DNA of 64,000 nt from positions 45,321-109,320 of the forward strand of contig CAILVF010000076.1 of the NCBI GenBank assembly GCA_903837605.1. The letters run 5' to 3'. The translations under genes and the position numbers were made by a program. The DNA is from an uncultured Bacteroidales bacterium (GTDB lineage: Bacteria > Bacteroidota > Bacteroidia > Bacteroidales > FEN-979). The notes under the pieces are model-generated. The model searched no databases. It had not been told where the DNA came from and was given only the letters and a program-made list of their open reading frames with translations. Positions 1 to 9,885 of this stretch are shown here, in pieces (position 1 is the stretch's first letter; each line of letters starts with the position of its first letter).

Positions 1-1
1 T

Positions 2-1333
2 GCCGATCGTAAGCGCTTTGCTGATGCACTTGGTGAAGCAGCAACGGAATACAGGAATGCCATTTACAAGAATTCATTTTCCGGTTCAAAAAAAACTGTG
101 CCGGTTACCACCCTGGCTGAATTTGCAAAACTCAGCGCAGCTTACATTGATCAATCTATAAAAGTAAACAAACGTGCCGACGGTCTTTACCATGCGTATA
201 ATCTGATATCCATTTCTGAAAAAGGGATCTCAATCAGGCATTTGTACGAAATGCTCGAAGGGCAAGTGGCAGTTTTAAGTGCAGGATATTTATCGGCACA
301 GGAAAGTCTTGATGTGCTTAATTCTTTGAAATGGAGCGATTTGTTCCGTCGTGATCAGTATAGTTACCTGCTTTATCCCGACAGGCAATTGCCCCGGTTC
401 GTTGAAAAGAATAATATTCCTGCCGGCAAGGTAAAAGAATCAAAATTGCTCAGCAAACTGGTTGATGGCAACGATTCGTCCATATTAAGCAGGGACAATT
501 CTGGAAACTTCCATTTTAATGGCAGATTCAGGAATGCTTCGGTTTTGGAGGATGCTTTGAATCAGTTGGATGCTGCTGCTTATTCGTCTCTCGTTGCCGG
601 GGAGAAAGAAAAGGTTCTGGAAATTTTCGAAGAGATTTTCGACCACCAGTCGTTTACAGGACGTTCGGGAACGTTTTATGGTTATGAAGGCCTTGGGAGC
701 ATTTACTGGCATATGGTTTCCAAATTGTTGCTTGCTGTCCAGGAATGTTATTTCACGGGAATAAAAAAAGGAGCTGACCCTGTTGTTCTTGGTAAAATCA
801 AAGATCACTATTATGAAATAAAGGCAGGGATAGGATTGTACAAGTCGCCAGAATTATATGGTGCTTTTCCAACAGATGCTTATTCACATACGCCGGGAAA
901 TTCGGGAGCCCGGCAACCTGGTATGACCGGGCAGGTGAAAGAGGATTTTCTTTCGCGGATGGGGGAACTTGGAATCCATATTGAAGAAGGGAAAATAGAA
1001 TTTCAGCCTTCATTATTAAATCCAGAAGAGTTATTGAAACATGAAAGCGTGTATGAGTATTATGGGCTGCAAGGTGAAAAGCAGCAAATTTCGCTTAAAG
1101 CCGGGCAGTTGGGCTTCACGTTTTGCCAGGTTCCAATAATATACACAGCTTCCGGCGAAGATAAAACCATATTAAGATTCCGAGACGGAAAGGAAATTTC
1201 AATCCCGGGGAAAACAATCGAAAAAGAAATATCTGCCAAAATATTTCAGCGCAGCGGGGAACTGGCGCGGGTAGATGTGTTAATCAGGCATCTTGTTGAT
1301 TTGCCAAATTCTGAAACTAAAGTAAACGAATAA
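2..1333 (+). CDS. C-terminal part of probable beta-1,3-glucan phosphorylase (GH94/GH149-like), 5' truncated by window edge
   Basis: The frame is open to the left edge, so about 443 C-terminal residues of a larger protein are seen; the in-frame GTG at 98 is not a credible start. The stretch reading YGYEGLGSIYWHM and the later GARQPGMTGQVKED motif, followed by a beta-rich tail, resemble the catalytic-barrel end and C-terminal jelly roll of large disaccharide/glucan phosphorylases. Such enzymes split beta-glucans with phosphate to give glucose 1-phosphate in the cytoplasm. GH149 enzymes are known near GH17 and GH16 genes in laminarin loci, which fits the genes that follow. The next gene starts 9 bases after the stop, so they are probably cotranscribed. 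The family call rests on memory of motifs and context; GH161 or another GH94 relative is possible. Confidence 0.5.
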   Translation, partial: ADRKRFADALGEAATEYRNAIYKNSFSGSKKTVPVTTLAEFAKLSAAYIDQSIKVNKRADGLYHAYNLISISEKGISIRHLYEMLEGQVAVLSAGYLSAQESLDVLNSLKWSDLFRRDQYSYLLYPDRQLPRFVEKNNIPAGKVKESKLLSKLVDGNDSSILSRDNSGNFHFNGRFRNASVLEDALNQLDAAAYSSLVAGEKEKVLEIFEEIFDHQSFTGRSGTFYGYEGLGSIYWHMVSKLLLAVQECYFTGIKKGADPVVLGKIKDHYYEIKAGIGLYKSPELYGAFPTDAYSHTPGNSGARQPGMTGQVKEDFLSRMGELGIHIEEGKIEFQPSLLNPEELLKHESVYEYYGLQGEKQQISLKAGQLGFTFCQVPIIYTASGEDKTILRFRDGKEISIPGKTIEKEISAKIFQRSGELARVDVLIRHLVDLPNSETKVNE

Positions 1334-1342
1334 ATTTACCGA

Positions 1343-2260
1343 ATGAATTTTTTTACAACATTTGGTCTTGCTCAAGGGAAAGCACTATGCTACTCAGGAT
1401 ACAGGCATGGGCAAAGCCCTGATTCGGGTGTGTATCCCACTTATACACAGATAAAGGAAGATTTGCTCATACTGCAGAAACATTGTGCATACATCCGTTT
1501 ATACGATTGCAGCTTGCATGCCGAAACAGTCCTGAAAGTCATCGACCAGGAAAAACTGGACCTCAAAGTTATGCTTGGTGCCTTTATCGGTGCTGAATTG
1601 AATAATTTCGGTTGTCCATGGGGGACCATCTTTACTGAAGAGGAACTGAAAAAAAATACAAGACACAACCTGGAGGAAATCAGGAAACTCATCAAACTGG
1701 CTAATCAATATCCTGACATTATTTTTTCACTTTCGGCAGGCAATGAAGCTACCGTTGACTGGACCGATCATTATGTTTCGGTTGAAAAAGTGATCAGATA
1801 TGTGAAGATGATTAAAAAGGGAGCCAAACAGCCCGTTACTTTCTGCGAAAGTTATGTCCCCTGGTATGACAAACTGAAACGCCTGGTTGATGAAATCGAT
1901 TTTATTTCCATTCACTCCTACCCGATTTGGGAGTATAAGCATATTCATGAAGCCATGGGATATACTAAACAGAACTACCAGGGCATTGCTGACAGATATC
2001 CCGATAAGCCCGTCGCAATTACCGAGGCAGGCTGGGCAACCAATTCAAGTGGGCGCGGCATAAATCCCGAAAACGCAAGCGAGGAATTCCAGGCGATATA
2101 TTATAACGACCTGATTGAGTGGAGCGAAAAAGAAGGTATTATGACTTTTATTTTTGAGGCTTTCGATGAGCCCTGGAAAGGTTCTCCTGAAGCTCTTGAA
2201 CCTGAAAAACACTGGGGTTTGTTTACGGTGGACCGAAAGCCTAAAAAAGTATTTCAATAA
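1343..2260 (+). CDS. GH17 family beta-1,3-glucanase/glucosyltransferase, cytoplasmic
   Basis: 305 residues, a single TIM barrel of normal GH17 size. GNEAT (E135) is the probable acid/base and ITEAGW (E228) the probable nucleophile. The segment FISIHSYPIW and the C-terminal FEAFDEPWKG also fit the family. There is no signal peptide (the N-terminus is MNFFTTFGLAQGKA), so the protein should be cytoplasmic and would act on imported beta-1,3-gluco-oligosaccharides, either by hydrolysis or by transglycosylation. It lies 9 bases after the phosphorylase-like gene and 82 before a sugar symporter. Family confidence is high; the exact reaction is inferred. Confidence 0.85.
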   Translation: MNFFTTFGLAQGKALCYSGYRHGQSPDSGVYPTYTQIKEDLLILQKHCAYIRLYDCSLHAETVLKVIDQEKLDLKVMLGAFIGAELNNFGCPWGTIFTEEELKKNTRHNLEEIRKLIKLANQYPDIIFSLSAGNEATVDWTDHYVSVEKVIRYVKMIKKGAKQPVTFCESYVPWYDKLKRLVDEIDFISIHSYPIWEYKHIHEAMGYTKQNYQGIADRYPDKPVAITEAGWATNSSGRGINPENASEEFQAIYYNDLIEWSEKEGIMTFIFEAFDEPWKGSPEALEPEKHWGLFTVDRKPKKVFQ

Positions 2261-2342
2261 AAATGTGCCCTGAAAAATGGCAAACAAAAATAATCCGATG
2301 GTTCCCATATTAATCTAATACTAATTTTAAAAATCGACCTCA

Positions 2343-3794
2343 ATGGAGCATTACAAAACAAAGCCGGAAGATGTTGTGCCGATTGGACAGAAGCTGGCCT
2401 TTGGCGCAGGCAGTTTAGCAAATCAATTATTCCCTGCAGCTGTCGGAGCATATATGGGAGCGGTTGTAATTATTTTTGGGATGGACCCTTATTTAGCGGG
2501 TATCCTATCTGCAATACCCCGCTTCCTGGATGCAATCCTCGATCCGGTAATGGGTTACATCTCTGACAATACACGTTCGCGGTGGGGACGCCGGAAACCC
2601 TATATTTTCATAGGGTCTATCGTTACCAGTCTCCTTTTCATTCTTATGTGGCAATTATTTATCGGACATTCTCAAATGTTCAATTTTTGGTATATCCTTA
2701 TTATTTCATTATTGTTCTACATCGGTTTGACTGTTTTCGCAGCACCACTTATTGGTCTTGGATACGAATTGACACCAGATTATAATGAACGTACCCGTTT
2801 AATGGCCGTTTCCCAATTTCTAGGCCAGTTTGCATGGATGATCTCACCATGGTTTTTATATATTATTTATAATTTTTATGGTAAAGAACCCCATTTGGCA
2901 GCTGCAGGTTCCCGGCATTTGGCTATTTACATTGGGTTTTTATGCCTGATACTTGGTGTTTTACCGGCCTTATTCTGCAAAGAAATAGATCAGACCAATA
3001 TATCCGGTCAATCAAAATTATCACTAAAGAATCTTGCTGAAAACATGAAACATTTCTTTAAAGGATTTGCAGAAACCGTTAAAAATGTGCCTTTTTTACG
3101 TCTTTGCGGGGCTACGTTTTGCGTGTTTAATGGTTTTCAGTTAATTGCATCCTTCAGCGTATTTATCATTATGTATTATGTTTTCCCAAAAGGGCAGGAG
3201 GTTCAGGATATTTCAACTCTGTGGATTGGATTGTTTGGTACCGTAAGTTCATTTGCTACGGCATTTTTAGTCATTCCAATCATCACTTTTATGTCGGGTA
3301 AAATAGGTAAAAGAAATGCCTTCATTATTTCCATATTAATCTCAACAGTAGGTTATATTTTGAAATGGTGGGCATTTCAATATGCCATAGAAACACACTG
3401 GTTAATGTTTGTACCGCTTCCTTTCATTTCGTTTGGAATAGGTGGTTTATTCACCCTGATGATGTCAATGACTGCCGATGTATGCGACTATGATGAATTG
3501 AAAAACGGGATGCCCAGAAAAGAAGCTACATTTGGTGCAATTTACTGGTGGATGGTAAAACTTGGAACTTCTCTTGCTGTTTTGTTTGGCGGATTTGTTC
3601 TTAGTGGAGTCGGATTTGACCCTGCACTTCCTGTCCAAACTATGGATACTCTTACGAAACTCCGTCTTGCAGATATCATTATTCCGGTAGTTACCGGGCT
3701 ATTAGCGATCCTGATCATGTGGAACTATGATATTACCGAAAAAAGGGCACGTGAAATACGAAATACATTAGTTGAACGCAGGGGTGAGTTATAA
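2343..3794 (+). CDS. GPH-family (MelB-like) sugar:cation symporter
   Basis: 483 residues with about 12 hydrophobic segments. The loop DPVMGYISDNTRSRWGRRKP near residues 63-82 is the hallmark of the glycoside-pentoside-hexuronide:cation symporters, which import sugars across the inner membrane with Na+ or H+. A second conserved loop, MTADVCDYDELKNG, follows around residue 378. Placed between two cytoplasmic GH17 genes and downstream of a phosphorylase-like gene, it is the obvious importer for beta-1,3-gluco-oligosaccharides. The substrate is inferred from context only. The ATG at 2343 follows an 82-base gap with no clear ribosome binding site. Confidence 0.85.
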   Translation: MEHYKTKPEDVVPIGQKLAFGAGSLANQLFPAAVGAYMGAVVIIFGMDPYLAGILSAIPRFLDAILDPVMGYISDNTRSRWGRRKPYIFIGSIVTSLLFILMWQLFIGHSQMFNFWYILIISLLFYIGLTVFAAPLIGLGYELTPDYNERTRLMAVSQFLGQFAWMISPWFLYIIYNFYGKEPHLAAAGSRHLAIYIGFLCLILGVLPALFCKEIDQTNISGQSKLSLKNLAENMKHFFKGFAETVKNVPFLRLCGATFCVFNGFQLIASFSVFIIMYYVFPKGQEVQDISTLWIGLFGTVSSFATAFLVIPIITFMSGKIGKRNAFIISILISTVGYILKWWAFQYAIETHWLMFVPLPFISFGIGGLFTLMMSMTADVCDYDELKNGMPRKEATFGAIYWWMVKLGTSLAVLFGGFVLSGVGFDPALPVQTMDTLTKLRLADIIIPVVTGLLAILIMWNYDITEKRAREIRNTLVERRGEL

Positions 3795-3838
3795 TCCGGA
3801 GGGCCCGACTGTTTATTAATATCTTTAAATTAAGAGAT

Positions 3839-4726
3839 ATGTCAGCAAGAGAAGAAAAAATTATGGCTTTGGCAGGAGTTGATTTTGCCAATAAAACCAA
3901 AGAAGAATTACAGGATCTGTTCAGAAAAGTTTTGAATGGAGGGACGCACGGACTCTGTTTCAGTCCTTACGAAGAAGGGCAAAAGCCGGGGAATGTACTT
4001 TCTGAAAATCAAATAAGAAGAAGAATGGAGATAATAAAACCTTACACAAAATGGGTTCGTTCTTTTTCCTGTATCGAAGGCAATGAGTTGATTCCGAAAA
4101 TTGCAAAAGAATTTGGCATTAAAACCTTAGTTGGCGCCTGGTTAGGTAAAGAGGTTGACAAAAATGAACAGGAAATCGCCGAACTGATCAAATTAGCAAA
4201 AGATGGCTATGTCGATATTGCTGCCGTTGGCAATGAAGTATTATATCGTCATGATTTGACCGAGATTAAACTTCTGGATTATATTTATAAGGTAAAAGCA
4301 GCGATTCCAGAGGTACCCGTTGGTTATGTTGATGCATATTATGAATTTTCGATGCGTCCTAAAATCACGGAGGCATGCGATGTTATTTTAGCAAACTGTT
4401 ATCCATTCTGGGAATGCTGCCACATTGATTATTCATTGATGTATATGAAAACAATGTTTTACCAGGCTCTGCAAGCAGGCGGAGGCCTTAAGCATGTGAT
4501 TATTTCAGAAACCGGGTGGCCAAGCCAGGGAGAAGATTATAAAGGAGCGATGCCTTCTATGGAAAATGCAATGAAATATTTTATCAATACCCAATTATGG
4601 TCAAAAGAAGAAGATGTTGATATTTTTTACTTTACTTCGTTTGACGAATCATGGAAAGTTGGTGCCGAAGGCGATGTTGGAGCTTTCTGGGGAATTTGGG
4701 ATAAAAATGAAAACATCAAATATTGA
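3839..4726 (+). CDS. second GH17 family glucanase/transglycosidase, cytoplasmic
   Basis: 295 residues, again a bare GH17 barrel with no signal peptide. The catalytic pair is AAVGNEVLYR (E133) and IISETGWPSQ (E224); YFTSFDESWKVG near the C-terminus corresponds to FEAFDEPWKG in the first GH17. It is only a distant paralogue of that enzyme: the N-termini and most loops differ, so a split of roles, for example chain length or hydrolysis versus transfer, is likely. It starts 44 bases after the symporter gene and belongs to the same run of genes. Confidence 0.85.
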   Translation: MSAREEKIMALAGVDFANKTKEELQDLFRKVLNGGTHGLCFSPYEEGQKPGNVLSENQIRRRMEIIKPYTKWVRSFSCIEGNELIPKIAKEFGIKTLVGAWLGKEVDKNEQEIAELIKLAKDGYVDIAAVGNEVLYRHDLTEIKLLDYIYKVKAAIPEVPVGYVDAYYEFSMRPKITEACDVILANCYPFWECCHIDYSLMYMKTMFYQALQAGGGLKHVIISETGWPSQGEDYKGAMPSMENAMKYFINTQLWSKEEDVDIFYFTSFDESWKVGAEGDVGAFWGIWDKNENIKY

Positions 4727-4825
4727 TACGGATAGAGCTGAAATCAAAGCAAATAATGAAAGAATGTAATAGTAACTGATTCAAATCGCAAAAAGGCAGG
4801 TATTAACCCATTAAATAATAATAAT

Positions 4826-7800
4826 ATGAAAAAAGCTTTTCTCGCATTTGTTCTTTTCTTGTTTATGACAACTAATATTTTTGCGCAGGCTGACAAAGTA
4901 ACTGTTGTTAATAGCAATAAAGGATTTAAGCTATTTGTCAATGGTAACAATTTTATGATTAATGGCATGAATTGGGATTACTTTCCAATTGGTACTAATT
5001 ATACATATAGTTTGTGGAAGCAACCTGATGATTACATTAAAACCGCACTTGATATGGAGATGCCCTTGTTAAAGAACATGGGGGTAAATGCCATTCGTGT
5101 ATATGTTGGCATTCAGCCAAAGTGGATTAAGTATATCTACGAGAAATATGGTATTTACACAATGATAAATCATTCTTTCGGGAGATATGGCCTGACATTG
5201 AAGGGCACATGGTTCCCGAATACTGATTATTCTGATTCACGTGTGCACGACCTGCTTTTGAAGGAAGTAACCCAGATGGTAGAAGATTATAAAAATACCC
5301 CGGGTTTACTCGTGTATTTATTAGGGAATGAAAACAATTACGGACTTTTCTGGAGGGGAGCCGAAACGGAAGATATTCCCCTGGAGCAAAGAAAATCCAC
5401 AACTGATGCCAAAGCATTGTATAAACTTTTTAACGAAGCGGCCCTGGCAATGAAAACTATCGATAATTCGCATCCGGTAGCAATATGCAATGGAGATTTA
5501 CTTTTCCTGAATATTATTTCTGAGGAATGCAAGGATATTGACATCCTTGGCTGTAATATGTATCGCGGTGTTTCATTTACAGACGCATTTCAAAAAACAA
5601 AAGAAGTATTGAAAAAACCGATCATGTTTACCGAGTTTGGCGCTGATGCCTTTAATGTAATCAGCAATGCGGAAGATCAGCAATCCCAGGCATACTATTT
5701 GACAAACAACTGGAAGGAAATTTATGAAAATGCAGCGGGTATTGGTAAAGCCGGAAACTGTATCGGCGGATTTACTTTTCAATTCAGCGATGGATGGTGG
5801 AAATATAAGCAAACCGAAAATCTAAACATACATGACACACATGCATCCTGGTCCAACGGAGGGTACAACGATTATACGCCGGGAGAAGATAATATGAATG
5901 AGGAGTGGTTCGGTATATGTGCAAAAGGTCAAACAGATGAAAGGGGCCATTATCAATTATATCCCCGGGCTGCATATTATGCATTACAACAAGCTCACCA
6001 GATAAATCCGTTTGCCAATAATGTAACAGCCGATTCAATAACCAGGTATTTTTCAAATATAAAGTTAGTAAACGAAGTTCTAAAAGCCAGGGGGGATAAT
6101 GCTTCTTTGATTACTGAAATAGCAAAAAAGATTAATATTAATGTAAGGGCTGAAATAACAACTTTCAGTACCGGCGGCGATAAAATTACTACGCCGAAAG
6201 AAAAAGACGCTAAGGCTATAACGCAGACTTATCCCAGTTTTCTTGGTTTTGACCATATGGAGTCCTTTTATATTGGCGTTGAAGCGAAGCCTACCGAAAA
6301 TATAAAAGCAAATGTATCTTTCAATATTCTCGGGCATGTAGCTGAAAATCCAATTGATGAAATATTTTATGAAAATCACGGCCGTCCTCAGACGGTAGAA
6401 ACTAATCAGGGTCCTTATGCCATACCCTCAATAAATCGAATACAAGTATATAATTTCGATTTTACCTGGAACAACAAGTGGTTTAATCTTACAAGTTTTT
6501 ACCGTACAGGGCATTATCACTGGGGATACGAAGGTGACCTTTTCGGATTATATCCGGAGGCAAATTATGGACCAAACATTGATATTTACAATGGAGACGC
6601 ACCTTTTGGTTTTGAATTCGAAGGTAAAAAAGCATTGGATGGATTAAAAGTTGCTTTTGGTCCTGAGCTTTGGTGGGGCGCCAATCCGGCAGTGTTGGTA
6701 AAATACAGCCGAAAACTGGGAATCTTTACCTTAACCGGAATATATCATGAAGATTTAGCCCAAAATACGGCAGCACAGAGTTCCTATGCCATCCCTACTC
6801 CTCAAAACCGCAGAGCTTTACTTGACGTAAAAGCAAATTTTGGAAAAGTTGTTCTCGATCTTGGTGGTTTATGGTCAGGTCAGCCAAGAAACGGCGAAAC
6901 CTTTCAGTTAGTTGACGGTAGCCCGGGAAATTACATAGTATACCAGGACAAAATAACATGGAAGGACAACTGGGGGGGGAAAGCTAAAATAACCTTTTCT
7001 TCAGGGCCAGTCAACGTTTATGCTCAGGGAGCGGTGATGGGACTGGTTGCCAGTGGCGGAGCAGATTATACCAAAACTTTTACCGGATGGCGTCTTAAAG
7101 ATTGCGGAAGCGGCAACCAGTATAATTTTTTAATGGGCATGACCTATACAATAGGTGATTTTCAGATAGCACCGAATTTCTTATGGCAAAAACCAATTGT
7201 AGGACCGATATCAAGCGATGTCCCAGCTCCGGGGAGGCCGAGAAATATAGTTGATGACCCGTTTGCCGTAAGGCAAAACAGGCAAACCACGGCTGGTGAA
7301 CTTCTAATTGCCTATGATCCTACACCCGGCACCTGGATGTGGGCATGGGATAATGACGAGATGGAAGATGCTCCGTTTGCAATCAGTGCCGATTTTGTGT
7401 ATCGTCATCTGCCTACAACCCAGGATGCTGCAATAGGTATTATGGCAAATGGACGCACACTTTTTGCTTTTCCCGGCGCACCGCCAGCACATGATTTATG
7501 GGAGGTCAGTTCAAGGATTGTATCAAAAGTTACCCGCGACTTTGGATTTATATTAAATCTTTATGGGGGTACGGGCCAGGCCAATGGAAGTGACGGAAGA
7601 TTAATCAGCCGTTTTGGAACTGATATAAGACTGGTTTACAAAAAACTCAAACTGATCTCTGCTGTTAAAGTTAATGATTGGGGACCTTACGATTATGATC
7701 GTGACTTTAACTTAACTTACCCTCTGCAGTTAATGGCCGATCTGTCATACTCTGTTTCAAAGCGCAAATGGTTTATTCTGCCGGAAACAAAAGTGGGAAT

Positions 7801-7963
7801 GCGTTGTACATGGCGAAGCCTTGACCAGTATTCACCACGATATTGCCCTGTTAAAATGCTGGATGGTTCGGGCAATTGGGTGCCTGACCCCACCGCAGTA
7901 GGATATGGAAATGGCGATGAATGGGAAATCAGATTTTACCTTCACTTTAATTTCGGCAAATAA
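4826..7963 (+). CDS. glycoside hydrolase (GH2/GH5-like TIM barrel) fused to a probable outer-membrane beta-barrel
   Basis: 1045 residues. An N-terminal signal peptide (about residues 1-20, ending IFAQA) is followed by a glycosidase-like barrel over about 35-400: LLGNENNYG supplies the likely acid/base E169 and MFTEFGADA the likely nucleophile E270, as in clan GH-A families such as GH2 and GH5. From about 430 to the end the sequence changes to alternating, aromatic-rich beta strands with long polar loops, and ends in FYLHFNFGK. That is typical of an outer-membrane barrel or porin-like protein. The inferred result is an enzyme tied to its own outer-membrane barrel. It sits in a beta-1,3-glucan locus with no SusC/SusD pair, just upstream of a surface lipoprotein. 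The exact GH family is not assigned; the barrel is judged from pattern only. Confidence 0.65.
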   Translation: MKKAFLAFVLFLFMTTNIFAQADKVTVVNSNKGFKLFVNGNNFMINGMNWDYFPIGTNYTYSLWKQPDDYIKTALDMEMPLLKNMGVNAIRVYVGIQPKWIKYIYEKYGIYTMINHSFGRYGLTLKGTWFPNTDYSDSRVHDLLLKEVTQMVEDYKNTPGLLVYLLGNENNYGLFWRGAETEDIPLEQRKSTTDAKALYKLFNEAALAMKTIDNSHPVAICNGDLLFLNIISEECKDIDILGCNMYRGVSFTDAFQKTKEVLKKPIMFTEFGADAFNVISNAEDQQSQAYYLTNNWKEIYENAAGIGKAGNCIGGFTFQFSDGWWKYKQTENLNIHDTHASWSNGGYNDYTPGEDNMNEEWFGICAKGQTDERGHYQLYPRAAYYALQQAHQINPFANNVTADSITRYFSNIKLVNEVLKARGDNASLITEIAKKININVRAEITTFSTGGDKITTPKEKDAKAITQTYPSFLGFDHMESFYIGVEAKPTENIKANVSFNILGHVAENPIDEIFYENHGRPQTVETNQGPYAIPSINRIQVYNFDFTWNNKWFNLTSFYRTGHYHWGYEGDLFGLYPEANYGPNIDIYNGDAPFGFEFEGKKALDGLKVAFGPELWWGANPAVLVKYSRKLGIFTLTGIYHEDLAQNTAAQSSYAIPTPQNRRALLDVKANFGKVVLDLGGLWSGQPRNGETFQLVDGSPGNYIVYQDKITWKDNWGGKAKITFSSGPVNVYAQGAVMGLVASGGADYTKTFTGWRLKDCGSGNQYNFLMGMTYTIGDFQIAPNFLWQKPIVGPISSDVPAPGRPRNIVDDPFAVRQNRQTTAGELLIAYDPTPGTWMWAWDNDEMEDAPFAISADFVYRHLPTTQDAAIGIMANGRTLFAFPGAPPAHDLWEVSSRIVSKVTRDFGFILNLYGGTGQANGSDGRLISRFGTDIRLVYKKLKLISAVKVNDWGPYDYDRDFNLTYPLQLMADLSYSVSKRKWFILPETKVGMRCTWRSLDQYSPRYCPVKMLDGSGNWVPDPTAVGYGNGDEWEIRFYLHFNFGK

Positions 7964-7979
7964 TTAAAATTTGATAAAG

Positions 7980-9845
7980 ATGAAAAATTTAAAATCAATC
8001 TGTTCAATAACTGCTCTGGTAACAATTCTGCTAGTAGCAGTCAGCTGTGAAAGAAAATTCGATGGATTAAAGTTGGCAACCTATCCGACTACAGCCGATG
8101 TTTTCAACGATGGATTCAGTTCAGGTTTGTATTATGCAGCCTATGGAACCTCAAAAGTAACAGCGTTTAGCGTAGATTACAGTGTAAAATATTCAGGAAC
8201 GTGTTCAATGAAATTTGAAGTTCCTGATGCAGGAGACCCTGATGGTTCGTATGCAGGCGGAGTTTTTGGTTCAAATCCTGCCCGCGACCTGTCAGGATAC
8301 ACTGTGCTTACTTTTTGGGCAAAAGCATCTCAACCTGTAACCATCAACATTTTGGGCTTCGGTAATGACATGGGGGCATCAAAATACCAGGTTTCTCTGA
8401 CAAATTTAGCCATTAACTCAAATTGGATGGAATATTACATCCCAATTCCCAATCCATCCTTGCTTACGCAGGAAAGAGGCCAGTTTTTTTACGCGGCAAC
8501 ACCTCAGGATGGAAGAGGTTATACATTCTGGATCGATGATCTTAAGTTTGAAGCGTTGGGAACAATTGCGCATTCAGAATTTGGAATTTTTAACGGAGCT
8601 GATACGGTTGTAAACAATGTTCAAGCTGGTGATAACATTACAATAGGTGGCTTGTATGCTACATTTAACCTGCCTACCGGCATAAATGAAGAAGTTAATT
8701 TGACGGCTTCCTATTTCACATTTTCCTCCTCCAATACGACAGTAGCTACAGTAGATTCTTTGGGAATTGTGCATATAGCGGATAGTGGCTCGGCTGTGAT
8801 TACGGCGAAAGTTGGGAATGTGGCTGCGAACGGTTCATTAACAATTCATTCAACAGGCAAACCGGTTGGACCCGCCACACCTCCCCCAACTCCTACCTTC
8901 AGCAGTGATAAGGTAATTTCGTTATACAGTAACGCCTATACAAATGTCCCGGTAGATACCTGGAATGCTCACTGGCAATATTCAACAGCAGAAAATCAGT
9001 TTATTAAAATACAGGGGGACGATATAATACTTTATCAAAAACTTAATTTCGTCGGGATAGAGTTTACGTCACATACAATTGATGCCAGTGCCATGACTTA
9101 TTTCCATCTGGATATCTGGACCCCAAATCCTACAACCAATAAAACTTTTAAAATCAAGTTGGTTGATTTCGGTTTAGACGGTGTGGTGGGCGGCTCTGAT
9201 AATTCCGAATCCGAGGTTACTATTGCCAGTCCCCCCCTGGCCACTCAACAATGGATAAGCCTGGATATTCCATTTTTAAGTTTCTCGGGATTGAATAGCA
9301 GAAAGCATTTGGCACAATTGGTTCTTTCAGGCGACTTACCTGATATTTATTTAGATAATGTATTTTTCTATAATAACGGGACCCCTCCGCCTGCACCAAC
9401 TACCGCAGCTCCTACTCCGACTTTCAGCCCGGCAGATGTTCTCTCTGTTTTTAGTGATGCTTATACCAACCTTCCCGGAACAGACTTAAATCCTAACTGG
9501 GGTCAAACTACTGTCTTTTCCCAGATTCTTATCCAAGGAAACAACACCATTAAATATGCGGGATTAAATTATCAGGGAATCCAGCTGGGCAGCAATCAGA
9601 ATCTTACTTCAATGAGTTATCTGCATCTGGATTTCTGGTCATCCTTTTCAACTTCACTTAAAGTTTACCTGATCAGTCCAGGACCCGTTGAAACACCTTA
9701 TACTTTAACAGTTCCCACCTCAGGTTGGTCTTCCGTGGATATTCCATTATCTTCTTTTGCACCCGTGGATTTAACGAATGTATTCCAATTTAAATTTGAG
9801 GGGAATGGAGATGTTTTTGTAAACAATATCTTATTCCACAAATAA
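7980..9845 (+). CDS. multi-module glycan-binding lipoprotein
   Basis: Start taken at ATG 7980 rather than the in-frame TTG at 7971, because it gives a clean lipoprotein signal ending VAVSC (Cys23). The mature protein begins with a CBM-like beta sandwich (about 45-195, with FWAKASQPVTI and TFWIDDLKF). A bacterial Ig-like segment follows (about 205-290, SSSNTTVATVDSLGIVHIAD). Two related C-terminal modules come last, each introduced by a Pro/Thr linker and PTPTFS, with SNAYTNVP and SDAYTNLP and a shared HLDIW/HLDFW strand. Modules of this kind accompany laminarinases in marine Bacteroidota. It probably binds beta-glucan at the cell surface for the enzymes encoded on either side. No catalytic motif was seen. 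It starts 16 bases after the GH-barrel gene. Confidence 0.7.
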   Translation: MKNLKSICSITALVTILLVAVSCERKFDGLKLATYPTTADVFNDGFSSGLYYAAYGTSKVTAFSVDYSVKYSGTCSMKFEVPDAGDPDGSYAGGVFGSNPARDLSGYTVLTFWAKASQPVTINILGFGNDMGASKYQVSLTNLAINSNWMEYYIPIPNPSLLTQERGQFFYAATPQDGRGYTFWIDDLKFEALGTIAHSEFGIFNGADTVVNNVQAGDNITIGGLYATFNLPTGINEEVNLTASYFTFSSSNTTVATVDSLGIVHIADSGSAVITAKVGNVAANGSLTIHSTGKPVGPATPPPTPTFSSDKVISLYSNAYTNVPVDTWNAHWQYSTAENQFIKIQGDDIILYQKLNFVGIEFTSHTIDASAMTYFHLDIWTPNPTTNKTFKIKLVDFGLDGVVGGSDNSESEVTIASPPLATQQWISLDIPFLSFSGLNSRKHLAQLVLSGDLPDIYLDNVFFYNNGTPPPAPTTAAPTPTFSPADVLSVFSDAYTNLPGTDLNPNWGQTTVFSQILIQGNNTIKYAGLNYQGIQLGSNQNLTSMSYLHLDFWSSFSTSLKVYLISPGPVETPYTLTVPTSGWSSVDIPLSSFAPVDLTNVFQFKFEGNGDVFVNNILFHK

Positions 9846-9885
9846 ATTTTAATGCATTTTATGTCATACATTAAAAATTAATTTT

